A DNA stretch of 64,000 nucleotides, from positions 16,256-80,255 of the forward strand of contig SFGV01000004.1 of NCBI GenBank assembly GCA_004557545.1. Direction: 5' to 3'. This document shows, piece by piece, positions 16,949 through 25,576 of this stretch (position 1 is its first letter; the number at the start of each line of letters is the position of its first letter). The DNA is from Succinatimonas hippei. GTDB taxonomy: Bacteria > Pseudomonadota > Gammaproteobacteria > Enterobacterales > Succinivibrionaceae. The notes below the pieces were generated by a model that was not told the origin of the DNA, did no database searches, and saw nothing but the letters and a program-made list of their open reading frames with translations. The translations under genes were made by a program, and so were the position numbers.

Positions 16949-18167
16949 GGTACTTCCTCACGATAATCGAAGCGTTGGTTCCGCCAAAGCCGAAGCTGTT
17001 TGACAGCACGGTGTCAACCTTTGTCTCGCGCGCCGTATTGGCGACAATATCAAGACCGGCCGCCGCCTCATCAGGCTCATCCACATTGATTGAAGGGGCT
17101 ATGAAATTATTCTGCATCATCAGAAGGCTGAAGATTACCTCATTGACGCCGGCGGCTCCTAGAGCGTGACCGGTCATGGATTTGGTTGAGGATATGGCCG
17201 GAGACTTATTTCCAAATACCTCGCGTATGGCCTCAAGTTCGCGCGTATCGCCTATCACAGTTGATGTTCCGTGGGTATTGATGTAATCAATTTCGCTGTC
17301 GCATGACGCGAGAGCCTGCCTCATGCACCTGACCGCGCCCTCGCCTGAGGGAGCCACCATATCAGAGCCATCCGAGGTAGCGCCAAAGCCCGCTATTTCA
17401 GCGATGATATTGGCGCCGCGTTTTTTCGCGTGCTCAAGGGATTCAAGCACGAGCACGCCACCGCCTTCTCCCATCACAAATCCGTCCCTGCGCTTGTCAT
17501 ACGGACGCGAGGCTTTCTGTGGGGTGTCATTAAAATGCGATGACAGCGCGCCCATGCCGTCAAAAAGCGAGGCAATGGTCCAGTCCCCCATCTCGGCGCC
17601 CCCGGCGAACATCACATCGTGACGACCGAGCATGATCTCATCGCAGGCCTTTTCAATGCAGTGTACTGAAGTCGAGCAGGCGGAGGTAACCGAGAATGAG
17701 CATCCTTTAATATGAAATGCGGTTGAAAGACAGGCTGATACCGTAGAGCTCATGGCCTTTGGCACACAGTAAGGTCCCACGCGGCGTATGCCGCGCTCGC
17801 GCAGAGTGTCAGAGGCCTCAACTATGGCGGAGGTGTCACCACCGCCTGATCCCATAATAAGTCCGGTACGCGGATTTGAGATATCCTCAGGTGTCAGCGC
17901 CGCGCTGGCTATAGCCTGCTGCATGGCGATCGCGCCGAACGCGGCGGCGCGCCCCATGAAGCGCAGCATTTTTCTGTCAATAAATTCCTTGAAATCTATA
18001 GCGGGAACCAGAGCGGCAACCTGTGAGCGCATGCCTTTATCGGCGTATTGCTGACAAAAGCTTATGCCAGAGCGGCCCTTTCTGAGTGAGTCGGTAACGG
18101 CCTCCGCTCCGATTCCGATCGGCGAGAGAATGCCTAAACCCGTTATTACGACTTTGCTCAATGACAT
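16941..18167 (-). CDS. fabB: 3-oxoacyl-ACP synthase I (FabB type)
   Basis: This beta-ketoacyl-ACP synthase elongates acyl-ACP with malonyl-ACP in type II fatty-acid synthesis. The catalytic cysteine is C164 in TSACSTSVHC. The two histidines are in NTHGTST and SMTGHALGAAG. FabB-type features are the opening KVVITGLGILSPIG, GMRSQV, RKMLRFMGRAA and VSACLST; FabF members differ at these places. FabB is needed for unsaturated acyl chains in gammaproteobacteria. ATG 18167 has GGAG 7 bases upstream. A 10-bp palindrome TGACGCGTCA (18203-18212) lies in the leader region. Confidence 0.9.
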   Translation of the reverse strand: MSLSKVVITGLGILSPIGIGAEAVTDSLRKGRSGISFCQQYADKGMRSQVAALVPAIDFKEFIDRKMLRFMGRAAAFGAIAMQQAIASAALTPEDISNPRTGLIMGSGGGDTSAIVEASDTLRERGIRRVGPYCVPKAMSSTVSACLSTAFHIKGCSFSVTSACSTSVHCIEKACDEIMLGRHDVMFAGGAEMGDWTIASLFDGMGALSSHFNDTPQKASRPYDKRRDGFVMGEGGGVLVLESLEHAKKRGANIIAEIAGFGATSDGSDMVAPSGEGAVRCMRQALASCDSEIDYINTHGTSTVIGDTRELEAIREVFGNKSPAISSTKSMTGHALGAAGVNEVIFSLLMMQNNFIAPSINVDEPDEAAAGLDIVANTARETKVDTVLSNSFGFGGTNASIIVRKYRG

Positions 18168-18424
18168 TTATTACTCCGTGTGTTTCTATTCCAATGACGC
18201 ACTGACGCGTCAATTTTCAAAGAAGATTGTTAATTGTTATCGCGCTTCTGTTTTGACATATCATGCGCCAATATTTTTAAGATCTCTCAATCCAAGAGCA
18301 TATTCTGCATACCCAACTCCCATAATGTTAGTAGTTTTGCGCGCTTATGCCAAATAGAGCCAATGACGGTCTTTCTCATGGATGATCTGCTTTTTCTTTG
18401 ATGTATAATGCCAAAGGTTTTTTC

Positions 18425-18442
18425 AGGCCTGTCGGCCTTTTT
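18425..18442 (+). promoter_or_regulatory. Terminator-like hairpin in the infA leader
   Basis: AGGCC (18425-18429) pairs with GGCCT (18434-18438) around TGTC and is followed by TTTTT. It lies only 13 bases before the infA ATG and about 15 bases after a TATAAT at 18404-18409. The position suggests early termination or blocked ribosome access. No normal Shine-Dalgarno is visible before this ATG. Confidence 0.4.
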
Positions 18443-18454
18443 ATAGTATTTAAT

Positions 18455-18673
18455 ATGGCTAAAGAAGAAAGCATTGAGATGCAGGGCGTTGTGCTCGAAA
18501 CCCTGCCCAACACCATGTTCAGAGTGCAACTGGAAAATGGTCACATTGTTATGGCTCATATCTCCGGCAAGATGCGCAAGAATTACATCAGGATCCTCAC
18601 CGGTGACAAGGTTACCGTACAGATAACCCCATACGACTTGACCAAAGGCCGCATAACTTTCCGTTCCCGCTGA
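18455..18673 (+). CDS. infA: Translation initiation factor IF-1
   Basis: IF-1 is a 72-residue OB-fold protein that occupies the A site of the 30S subunit. [18 protein letters not shown] begins the classic sequence, which runs through [14 protein letters not shown] to the basic end [12 protein letters not shown] 18455 gives the exact family length; an upstream in-frame ATG at 18398 would add 19 foreign residues across the leader hairpin. The gene is monocistronic with its own terminator. Confidence 0.97.
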   Translation: MAKEESIEMQGVVLETLPNTMFRVQLENGHIVMAHISGKMRKNYIRILTGDKVTVQITPYDLTKGRITFRSR

Positions 18674-18717
18674 TCAATAGCGGACATTTCGCGCCAAGCC
18701 TTAAAAACAATCATCTT

Positions 18718-18751
18718 TATCGTGCCGCTTCAACGGTGCGATAGTTTTTTT
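18718..18751 (+). terminator. Terminator of infA
   Basis: TATCGTGCCG (18718-18727) pairs with CGGTGCGATA (18734-18743), 10 bp with two wobble pairs. GTTTTTTT follows. Confidence 0.8.
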
Positions 18752-18810
18752 GTGCCAGGCTCACCAAAAAATCATCTTCTTTCGTCTCTTTGGTGGCTTT
18801 TCCCTTCCTT

Positions 18811-19170
18811 GTGATATTTTTAACCCAAGCCGCCGGAGTCCTGAAGAACTCAAGGTTTCTTCTAAAGGCGCTATTGCCTGATGTCTTTAAGGCAGACTCC
18901 CAAAAAGGGGCTGAAAAGCACTAGGATAAGTGCTTTGAGACAGCCATGTCCTCTGATGTTAAGGAGATCACTTCTTTCGCCGCAAACCAGAACCGGCGAT
19001 ATCGTTATGGGATAACAAACTCAGGACTCTATAAGCTCAGAACCAGCGTGCTTGAAGGGATCAACAACAAGATCAAGGTACTCAAGCGGGTAGCCTACGG
19101 ATACAGGGATACTGATTACTTCTTTCTGAGAATACAGTCGGCATTCAGAGGAAGACCGACTATAAATTAA
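18811..19170 (+). pseudogene. ISL3-family transposase, decayed C-terminal part
   Basis: In one frame the sequence reads LKNSRFLLKALLPDVFKAD, a stop (TAG at 18922), then DKCFETAMSSDVKEITSF and finally TSVLEGINNKIKVLKRVAYG and DTDYFFLRIQSAFRG. The last block is the well-conserved end of ISL3 transposases. The N-terminal two-thirds with the zinc finger and first Asp are gone, and the stop plus an internal deletion make it non-functional. No clear terminal inverted repeats were found. An A/T-rich hairpin (GTCGG/CCGAT then T7) lies at 19217-19238. Confidence 0.75.
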
Positions 19171-19284
19171 AAAAGATCAATAAAGTATGGTTAAAAGGAT
19201 CTTTTCAACAGAAAGTCGGAAGAACCGATTTTTTTTGAGGAAAAGCGGCTCTGCACATCAGGTCGCAGTCTGCCAATAGCCAGA

Positions 19285-20736
19285 TTAAATCCTGCTTACA
19301 CGTGCTCGGAAGACAGCCTGATCGGGCAAAGCGCTGTCATCGACCTTTATTTCAAAGCCAAGATGGTGGATAGCGGCCGCAGCGCTAGCTATAGATAGAC
19401 CAAGTCCGCTGCCGTCCTCCTGCTGTCCGGCAGGCCTGAAGAAACGCTCGCCAATACGTGCGCGGTCGGTCTTATCGTAGTGGCGGCAGGCGTTCTCAAC
19501 CATCAGGCTTTTCTTATCCGAGAAGATTCTGATCCGGCTTTCAGGCAGGCTGTAACGGCAAGCGTTCTCGATGAGGTTACGAGCCAGCACGAAGGCCATC
19601 TCTGGGTATCCGTCATCGATGGCAAGTCCGCCGTCTGTGAAGGAGGATTCGACCTTAAGCTTCTTTTTCTCGATGGCTTCCATAGACTCGGAGAGAGCCT
19701 TTTCCACGAGTTTTTTAAAACAGACTGCCCCCCGTGACATTCCGGGGATAGCGTCGCTTGAGCGGGAGCGGCTGTATAAATCGTCAAGCCTTGACAGCGT
19801 GAGCAGCTGACGCACCAGGGTCGAGCAACGCCTGGCACCGGTGACAATGGCCAGAAGCGCCTCCTTGCGATCATCCTGCCCGCATGATGGATCTGCAGCA
19901 ACGCGCGACTGGAGCATGAGACCTGCAAGCGGGGTGCGTAGCTCATGGGCCGCGTCCGAGACAAAGGAGCGCTCGCGGCGCATCATTGCACCACTCTTTT
20001 TAAAGAATGAGTTGAGCTCGTTGGCAAGCGGACGGATCTCCGATGGCAGCCCTTGCGTCCCAAGTGGCTTTTCGTCCCCAGGGCGTCTTGATGAGAGCTC
20101 CGCCTTTAGATCGCCAAGAGGACTCAAAGCGCGCGTTATTACGATAAACAGACCGGCGCAGAGAACTATGGCGAAGGCAGCGAGTATCAGAAGCTGGCTT
20201 TGCAGGATCTCAAAGATGAGATCAGATCGAAACTCGAGCTCCTGAGCCACTGCGATGCGCCGACTGCCGTCTACTGAATCCATCCATAGGATCCGCCACT
20301 TGTCATCATCACCGCGCAGAGCAACGTCGTGAAAACCGGAGCCCTTGTCCTCAAAGACGATCCGCCTGCCCTTACGCCCGTCAGACAACAAAAGCGAGCC
20401 ATCTTTTGAAAACACTGCAAATGAGAGCGCATCGCCGTCGTAGTGGCCGTTTCGACGGGATTTTTTGATGTCTGGGAGATTTTGGCTGAAGGCCGTGCTG
20501 GCCTCGTCAGTATCCCAAGCGGCAAGTTGCCTTGCAAAGGAGAGCTGCACAGTATCGAAGTACTTGGAGGTCTCGTGGCGAAGGTGAAGTGCGGCGGCGA
20601 TGACGGCAGCAAGCGAGAGCATAAGAGTAAGCGCAAGGCAGTAGAGTAGAAGCCTTGCCTTAAGGCTCCCAAGGCAGTGTCTTGCAAAAGCACGAATGGA
20701 GGATGAAACAGCCGATAAGGCAGATTGGAATACCAT
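19285..20736 (-). CDS. qseC: Sensor histidine kinase, QseC-like
   Basis: This 483-residue class I sensor kinase has TM1 at about 28-50, a ~120-residue periplasmic domain, TM2 at about 182-203, a HAMP-like linker and HisKA with FVSDAAHELRTPL. The HATPase domain has the N box NLIENACRYS and the G box GSGLGLSIA. Gene order ygiW-qseB-qseC is that of E. coli, where QseC controls QseB phosphorylation. The periplasmic sequence is not close enough to claim the same ligand. It follows qseB with a 13-base gap. Confidence 0.82.
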   Translation of the reverse strand: MVFQSALSAVSSSIRAFARHCLGSLKARLLLYCLALTLMLSLAAVIAAALHLRHETSKYFDTVQLSFARQLAAWDTDEASTAFSQNLPDIKKSRRNGHYDGDALSFAVFSKDGSLLLSDGRKGRRIVFEDKGSGFHDVALRGDDDKWRILWMDSVDGSRRIAVAQELEFRSDLIFEILQSQLLILAAFAIVLCAGLFIVITRALSPLGDLKAELSSRRPGDEKPLGTQGLPSEIRPLANELNSFFKKSGAMMRRERSFVSDAAHELRTPLAGLMLQSRVAADPSCGQDDRKEALLAIVTGARRCSTLVRQLLTLSRLDDLYSRSRSSDAIPGMSRGAVCFKKLVEKALSESMEAIEKKKLKVESSFTDGGLAIDDGYPEMAFVLARNLIENACRYSLPESRIRIFSDKKSLMVENACRHYDKTDRARIGERFFRPAGQQEDGSGLGLSIASAAAAIHHLGFEIKVDDSALPDQAVFRARVSRI

Positions 20737-20749
20737 GGCTTCACCCAGC

Positions 20750-21409
20750 TCAATCCCTGGGCACAGTGTAGCCGATGCCGTGGACGGTCTTGATGAACCC
20801 CTGCCCTAGCTTTCGCCGCAGGCGGTGGACCAGAATCTCGATGCTGTTTGGCGAGGCGTCCTCGTAGAGATCGCCCATCTTCTCCTCTATGAGATCCTTG
20901 GGGATGGTGCGGCCTACTCCTGACATCAGGATCTCGCAGAGCCTGAACTCGCGTGCGGTCATGGGCACTGCTCTTCCCGCTGATTCGACCATGCGCGATC
21001 CCTGATCAAGAACGACGTCACCGCACCGAATCACCGGGGTTGGGCGCCCTGCGCTACGGCGCGAGAGCGCCCGCAGCCTCGCCTCGAGCTCCTCGGGCTC
21101 GAAGGGCTTGACGAGGTAGTCGTCGGCGCCAGTGTTTAGACCGCGCACCCTCTCGGAGAGCTCGTCACGGGCGGTGAGGATCAGCACCGGTTCCGTACGG
21201 CCGTCGCGCCGCCAGCGCCTCAGGACCTCGAGCCCGTCCATAGACGGTAGCCCGAGATCGAGGACAACAGCATCGTATGGTGCGCAGGGCAACGCCGCGT
21301 ACGCCGCGGCGCCATCCTTTATCCAATCGGTCTCAAAGCCCCTTGGCTTGAGCCAGGTCTTGATCCCCTGTCCGATGAGGGCGTCGTCCTCTGCAAGCAG
21401 GATCCTCAT
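20750..21409 (-). CDS. qseB: OmpR-family response regulator, QseB-like
   Basis: This 219-residue regulator has a receiver domain (acidic pocket EDD, phospho-acceptor Asp in VVLDLGLPSMDG, Lys in YLVKPFEPEEL) and a winged-helix DNA-binding domain (SIEILVHRLRRKLG, GIGYTV). It is paired with the QseC-like kinase and preceded by ygiW, as in enterobacteria. A direct repeat before ygiW fits binding by this class, so the operon is probably autoregulated. Its GC content is higher than the neighbours'. Confidence 0.85.
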   Translation of the reverse strand: MRILLAEDDALIGQGIKTWLKPRGFETDWIKDGAAAYAALPCAPYDAVVLDLGLPSMDGLEVLRRWRRDGRTEPVLILTARDELSERVRGLNTGADDYLVKPFEPEELEARLRALSRRSAGRPTPVIRCGDVVLDQGSRMVESAGRAVPMTAREFRLCEILMSGVGRTIPKDLIEEKMGDLYEDASPNSIEILVHRLRRKLGQGFIKTVHGIGYTVPRD

Positions 21410-21432
21410 TCCGCCTCCATATCAGTCATGCC

Positions 21433-21825
21433 TTACTTCTTGGGGATCATAACAAGATAATCGGCGTCGATTATTGTTCTTCCGAATTCTTTATCGATTT
21501 CCCCGAAGATCCTCACAGTGTTATCGGGGCCGACGCTCTGGCCGCAGAAGTCCTTCTGGCTTATCTCAGCCTCGGCCTGGCCGCTTGCGTCGGCGATGAT
21601 GTAGGACTTCTTGCCAGTCCGCCTGAGGATTTTAGCCTCGACCACGACTTTAGAGTCATCGCGCAAAGCAAGGGCATCCCTGATGCTCGTGACGGCCACA
21701 TCTCCAGTAAAGCCGCCGCTGGTTCCGCAATGGTTTGAGTAATCGTAGTGATCGTCTGCAAGGACCTGAGTCGACGCAAAAGTCAGGGTGGCACAGATGG
21801 CGGCAACTGCAATTGATGATTTCAT
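21433..21825 (-). CDS. ygiW: YgiW/YdeI-family periplasmic OB-fold protein
   Basis: This is a 130-residue protein with a signal peptide (MKSSIAVAAICATLTFASTQVLA) and a BOF-type OB-fold: GGFTGDVAVTSIRDALAL, VVEAKILRRTGKKSYIIAD, and TVRIFGEIDKEFGRTIIDADYL. Family members are stress-tolerance proteins in the periplasm. It is the first gene of the ygiW-qseB-qseC operon, with a good AAGGAG 8 bases upstream. Confidence 0.88.
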   Translation of the reverse strand: MKSSIAVAAICATLTFASTQVLADDHYDYSNHCGTSGGFTGDVAVTSIRDALALRDDSKVVVEAKILRRTGKKSYIIADASGQAEAEISQKDFCGQSVGPDNTVRIFGEIDKEFGRTIIDADYLVMIPKK

Positions 21826-21893
21826 TTTTTTTCTCCTTTGGTTTTGGAACTCTGGGCAGCATCCCCTGCCCTTGCTTTATAGTAAAATCCATA

Positions 21894-21912
21894 AACCTTT
21901 CAGGAACCTTTC
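21894..21912 (-). promoter_or_regulatory. Direct repeat, probable QseB box before ygiW
   Basis: GAAAGGTT occurs twice with an 11-base period (minus strand, 21912-21905 and 21901-21894), upstream of an AT-rich -10 region (TACTATAAAG). Repeats one helical turn apart are how OmpR/PmrA-type regulators bind. The sequence resembles the PmrA/QseB half-site TTAAGGTT. Confidence 0.55.
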
Positions 21913-22119
21913 GCGGAAGAAAAATGATGAATTTTTGCAGGAACGCTTCTGACATCAGAACAGTTTCAAAAAGCATCATTCTGATTTATAGCCAAAAGTT
22001 TGGCTGAGCTGTCAAAGAGCATGCCCATTACCTTAAGAAGCATTTTGGCTCCTTTCGGTAACGGACTCGTTTTGGATGATTGTCTCTATCGCCTGATGTC
22101 AGGAGAAATAGAAGTAAGC

Positions 22120-23193
22120 TTATAGCTGTTGCTGGATGATCCATTCTTTGAAGAATGGGTCTTCCATGGCATAGTCATTTTTTTCTTTGTTGATGATATA
22201 GCCTTTTTGGGCCAGCCGCTTTAGAGAACTGGTCATCGTGCTTGTAGGAAGCATGCGCGACTTGACTGGATTGCTGCCTTGGCATACTAACCTTATCATC
22301 AGTTGGTCTGTCTTGTTGAATGTCAGCCACAGCCGTTCATAATCGAGGTCGTGTGACTGTACTATATCGGTTATGGCAAGTTTGAAAACCTCAGTGTCGC
22401 TTTTTCCAAGAGCTATCAAGTCCCAAATAGCGGAAGCAAGCTGTTGTGTGTAGTAAGGATGGTTATCTGTAAAATTCAGAATCTTACGAGCCATGTCTTC
22501 CGAGCGGGCCGTTACCGGCGACAGCCTGTTCTGCAGGTAACGGAGAAAATCATCTTGGGGTATCTTGTTGAGCCGCATAAGCATGCCAAAGTGATAGAAC
22601 GGCGATTTGGGACTTTCAAAGATATCAGCCATCATCGATTCCTGACTACCTAAGAGTATATAGTTGATATTCATCTGCTCTTGCATGATGGCCCGCAGTT
22701 CCCTGTCAATATGCTTATCAATTTCCAATATATCTTGGAACTCATCAAATACCACAACCAGTCTGTGCTCTGCGCTGCTTACTTCTCCAAGAAGTGCCAT
22801 GGAGTCCTCGAAAACGGCCCGCGAGTCAACAAGTGGCTGAAACGTAACGCTCATCTCATCGGTCATTGGGTTGACAGACACCGATGGCAACACTCTAAAG
22901 TTGCGGAGAAAGTGCTTCACCTTCTCCATTTTGTACTGCTTGAATATAGACTTCAGAAGTTTTGCAGCAAAGTCCTCCCGGCTCAACACCTGCTGCATGT
23001 TGACCCAGACATAAAGACGCCCCGACTCTCGGACTGCCTTGCGTACAAGACTCGACTTACCGTATCTACGTGGACTGATGAGCACAAGATGGTTCTCACT
23101 CTTTAGAAACTGACCGATACGTGCAAGTTCTTCCACCCTGTCAGTGAAGTAAGGTTCATCTACTAACGTGCCGAATTTAAAGGGATTGTCCAT
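22120..23193 (-). CDS. AAA/STAND-like ATPase with winged-helix tail, Bacteroidetes type
   Basis: This 357-residue protein begins NPFKFGTLVDEPYFTDRVEE, with Walker A SPRRYGKSSLV, Walker B VVVFDEFQDI and sensor-1 LLGSQES. A helical lid and a winged helix at the C-terminus (SLKRLAQKGYIINKEKNDYAMEDPFFKEWI) follow. This is the ATPase_2 / archaeal-type ATPase fold common in Bacteroides and relatives. Base use is more AT-rich than the neighbours', and its promoter is of Bacteroidetes form, both signs of transfer. Function is unknown; relatives sit near DUF234-type or defence genes, but none lies here. Confidence 0.75.
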   Translation of the reverse strand: MDNPFKFGTLVDEPYFTDRVEELARIGQFLKSENHLVLISPRRYGKSSLVRKAVRESGRLYVWVNMQQVLSREDFAAKLLKSIFKQYKMEKVKHFLRNFRVLPSVSVNPMTDEMSVTFQPLVDSRAVFEDSMALLGEVSSAEHRLVVVFDEFQDILEIDKHIDRELRAIMQEQMNINYILLGSQESMMADIFESPKSPFYHFGMLMRLNKIPQDDFLRYLQNRLSPVTARSEDMARKILNFTDNHPYYTQQLASAIWDLIALGKSDTEVFKLAITDIVQSHDLDYERLWLTFNKTDQLMIRLVCQGSNPVKSRMLPTSTMTSSLKRLAQKGYIINKEKNDYAMEDPFFKEWIIQQQL

Positions 23194-23223
23194 TTGCGAA
23201 AATTTTCGTTACGAGATTTTTCG

Positions 23224-23254
23224 TAAAGATAACATAAACAATGGAGATAACAAA
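23224..23254 (-). promoter_or_regulatory. Bacteroidetes-type promoter of the ATPase gene
   Basis: On the minus strand TTTG (23254-23251), 19 bases, then TATCTTTA (23231-23224). The Bacteroidetes consensus is TTTG-N19/20-TAnnTTTG; only the last base differs. No good sigma-70 pair is seen at this spot. Confidence 0.55.
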
Positions 23255-23424
23255 GTAAAATGCTATTTTTCCTTGATTTATCCAAGCGTAGCCTTGTTAT
23301 CATCAACTTGTTTTTCTATATTTCACCAGATTATCGCCTATGCTGACATTGCAAGATAAATAGCAATTTTGAGCCAGACTGAACCGCTAAGGATTAAACA
23401 GGTTCAATCCTGCTGATCTTTTTT

Positions 23425-23456
23425 AAGAAAAAGGCCGGGCGCCTGAAAGGCGCCCC
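23425..23456 (-). terminator. Terminator of icd
   Basis: GGGCGCCT and AGGCGCCC form an 8-bp stem around TTC on the minus strand, then GGCCTTTTTCTT. It lies directly after the icd stop. Confidence 0.8.
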
Positions 23457-23462
23457 GCTTTG

Positions 23463-24719
23463 TCACATCATGCTTACCAGCTCGTCACCAAACTCTGAGG
23501 TAGTAAGACAGGTCGCGCCTTCCATCTCGGAGGCAAAATCAGAGGTAACGCGCTTTGACGAGATCGCTTTATCCATCGAGGAGATGATCAGATCCGCCGC
23601 CTCGTTCCATCCCATGTGACGCAGCATAAGCTCTGCCGAGAGGATGATTGATCCCGGGTTCGCCTTTCCGGTTCCCGCGATGGTCGGCGCGGTGCCATGG
23701 GTTGCCTCGAATATGGCGCACTCGCTTCCGATATTGGCGCCCGGGGCTATTCCGATCCCTCCCACCTGGGCCGCCATCGCGTCGGAGATGTAATCACCAT
23801 TGAGGTTCATCGCCGCGACCACATCATAGTCGGCAGGATGCAGAAGTATATTCTGCAAGAACGCGTCGGCTATACAGTCCTTGATAACGATCTGACGTCC
23901 GGTTACAGGATTTTTAAATGAAACGACACCGGTTTTTTCATCCTTTTTAGCGCCAAACTCACGCTCGGCCAGTTCATATCCCCACTTTTTGAAGGCGCCT
24001 TCGGTGAATTTCATGATGTTGCCCTTGTGGACAATAGTCACGGACTTTCTGTCATGATCAACCGCGTAACGAATGGCGGCGCGGATCAGACGCTCGGTGC
24101 CGGCACGGCTCATCGGCTTCACGCCGATGCCGCAGTGCTCGGTAAAGCGGATCTTGCGCACTCCCATCTCATCGCGCAGGAATTTTATAAGCTTTAAGGC
24201 GCCATCAGAATCAGCTTCCCACTCTATTCCGGCGTAGATGTCCTCGGCGTTTTCACGGAAGATCACTCCATCAACAAGCTCAGGATGCTTTACAGGACTT
24301 GGAACGCCTTTGAAATAACGTACGGGACGCAGGCAGATATACAGATCAAGAGTCTGGCGCAGCGCCACATTCAGTGATCTGATCCCTCCTCCAACCGGAG
24401 TGGTAAGCGGTCCTTTTATGGCGACATGATATTTTCTGATGAAATCGAAGGTCTCATCAGGAAGCCACTGTCCATCGCCATACACCTCGGTGCTGCGCCC
24501 GCCGGCGTAGATCTCCATCCAGCTTATGCGTTTTTTGCCTTTGTATGCCTTATTTACCGCCGCGTCAACGACCTTTCTCATAACCGGGGTGATGTCAGCG
24601 CCAATACCGTCTCCTCTTATAAAAGGAACGATCGGATTATCGGGTACTATGAGCTGCCCCTTATCATCCAAGGTTATGGCCTGTCCGTCTGTAGGAATGA
24701 CGACTTTGCTTTTAAACAT
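23463..24719 (-). CDS. icd: Isocitrate dehydrogenase, NADP-dependent
   Basis: Icd oxidatively decarboxylates isocitrate to 2-oxoglutarate in the cytosol. The protein follows E. coli Icd closely: [12 protein letters not shown], the phosphorylation/isocitrate loop [20 protein letters not shown], the metal site [10 protein letters not shown] and the NADP-site [19 protein letters not shown] 24719 matches the family start and has AGGAG 8 bases upstream; the frame extends to 24800 without support. It diverges from a tRNA-Val gene and nudJ, as icd and nudJ lie near each other in E. coli. Confidence 0.97.
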   Translation of the reverse strand: MFKSKVVIPTDGQAITLDDKGQLIVPDNPIVPFIRGDGIGADITPVMRKVVDAAVNKAYKGKKRISWMEIYAGGRSTEVYGDGQWLPDETFDFIRKYHVAIKGPLTTPVGGGIRSLNVALRQTLDLYICLRPVRYFKGVPSPVKHPELVDGVIFRENAEDIYAGIEWEADSDGALKLIKFLRDEMGVRKIRFTEHCGIGVKPMSRAGTERLIRAAIRYAVDHDRKSVTIVHKGNIMKFTEGAFKKWGYELAEREFGAKKDEKTGVVSFKNPVTGRQIVIKDCIADAFLQNILLHPADYDVVAAMNLNGDYISDAMAAQVGGIGIAPGANIGSECAIFEATHGTAPTIAGTGKANPGSIILSAELMLRHMGWNEAADLIISSMDKAISSKRVTSDFASEMEGATCLTTSEFGDELVSMM

Positions 24720-24851
24720 TACATTGCTCCTGTCTGAATACGGCGCTAAAAAACTGCTCACAAGTTTAGCAGAGTGTCCAAAAATGGGGTCCTTTATCAA
24801 ATAAGCCTCTGTTCCTGATCATTTTACGTGCGTCAAAGCCTTAAAAACTCT

Positions 24852-24880
24852 TTGACAGCCGATGGGGGTTCATATAGAAT
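24852..24880 (+). promoter_or_regulatory. Strong promoter of tRNA-Val
   Basis: TTGACA (24852-24857), 17 bases, TAGAAT (24875-24880), then a GC-rich discriminator (GTGCCC). The GC discriminator is typical of stable-RNA promoters under stringent control. Confidence 0.85.
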
Positions 24881-24897
24881 GTGCCCTGTTTTCGGTT

Positions 24898-24974
24898 GCG
24901 CCCTTAGCTCAGTTGGTTAGAGCATTACCTTCACACGGTAGGGGTCGATGGTTCGAGTCCATTAGGGCGCACCA
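24898..24974 (+). tRNA. tRNA-Val (anticodon CAC)
   Basis: This is a 77-base cloverleaf with encoded CCA. The acceptor GCGCCCT pairs with AGGGCGC, the D stem is GCTC/GAGC, the anticodon stem TTACC/GGTAG (first pair T-G) closes the loop TTCACAC, and the T loop is TTCGAGT. Loop positions 34-36 read CAC, which decodes GUG. The body resembles the usual gammaproteobacterial tRNA-Val(GAC) with G34 changed to C. The anticodon stem has one wobble closing pair. Confidence 0.9.
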
Positions 24975-25108
24975 GTCCTTGTTTTACCTCGCTTAAGCAC
25001 ATTTCGCAGCTGGTCTTTTCAGACCGGTCAATCTTTGTTTGCGGTCAATCCAGTCAACCGGTCCCCAGCCTGAATGAGTCTGCTAAAATAGCGCTCTCAG
25101 GAGAAAGC

Positions 25109-25576
25109 ATGACACAGAGATTCAAACCAAATTCTACAGTCGCTCTCATCATCGAGCATGAAGGGCGTTTTCTGATGGTCGAGGAGACCAATGAGGATCA
25201 GGGAGACCGCCCGGTATTCGGTATGCCATCCGGGCATATTGAGGCGAAGGAAAGCATTCTTGACGCCGCGCTGCGCGAGGGCTTTGAGGAAACCGGCTGT
25301 GAGGTTGAGCTAACCGCGCTCACCGGGATCTATGACTACGTTAAGGATTACGAAACCATAGAGCGCTTCTGTTTTGCCGCCAAACTAAAATCGGTTCCGG
25401 AGATCTTCTCGCCACGCGATCCTGATCATGAGATAAGAAGCGTGCGCTGGTATACGAAAGAAGAAATTGAGGAAGGCAAAAGCAAGTGGCGTACCAGACT
25501 GGTTGGCCTTTGCATGGACGATTACCTCAAGGGTCAGCGTTATCCGCTTTCAATTATTCATACGATTGTCCCATGA
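25109..25576 (+). CDS. nudJ: Nudix phosphatase NudJ
   Basis: This 155-residue Nudix hydrolase has the box [20 protein letters not shown] followed by TGC, matching GX5EX7REUXEEXGU. NudJ removes phosphates from nucleoside di- and triphosphates and from HMP-PP. Assignment rests on the sequence style plus its place before mnmA-hflD-purB, the same order as in E. coli. AGGAG lies 6 bases before the ATG. The stop overlaps the mnmA start (ATGA). Confidence 0.9.
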   Translation: MTQRFKPNSTVALIIEHEGRFLMVEETNEDQGDRPVFGMPSGHIEAKESILDAALREGFEETGCEVELTALTGIYDYVKDYETIERFCFAAKLKSVPEIFSPRDPDHEIRSVRWYTKEEIEEGKSKWRTRLVGLCMDDYLKGQRYPLSIIHTIVP

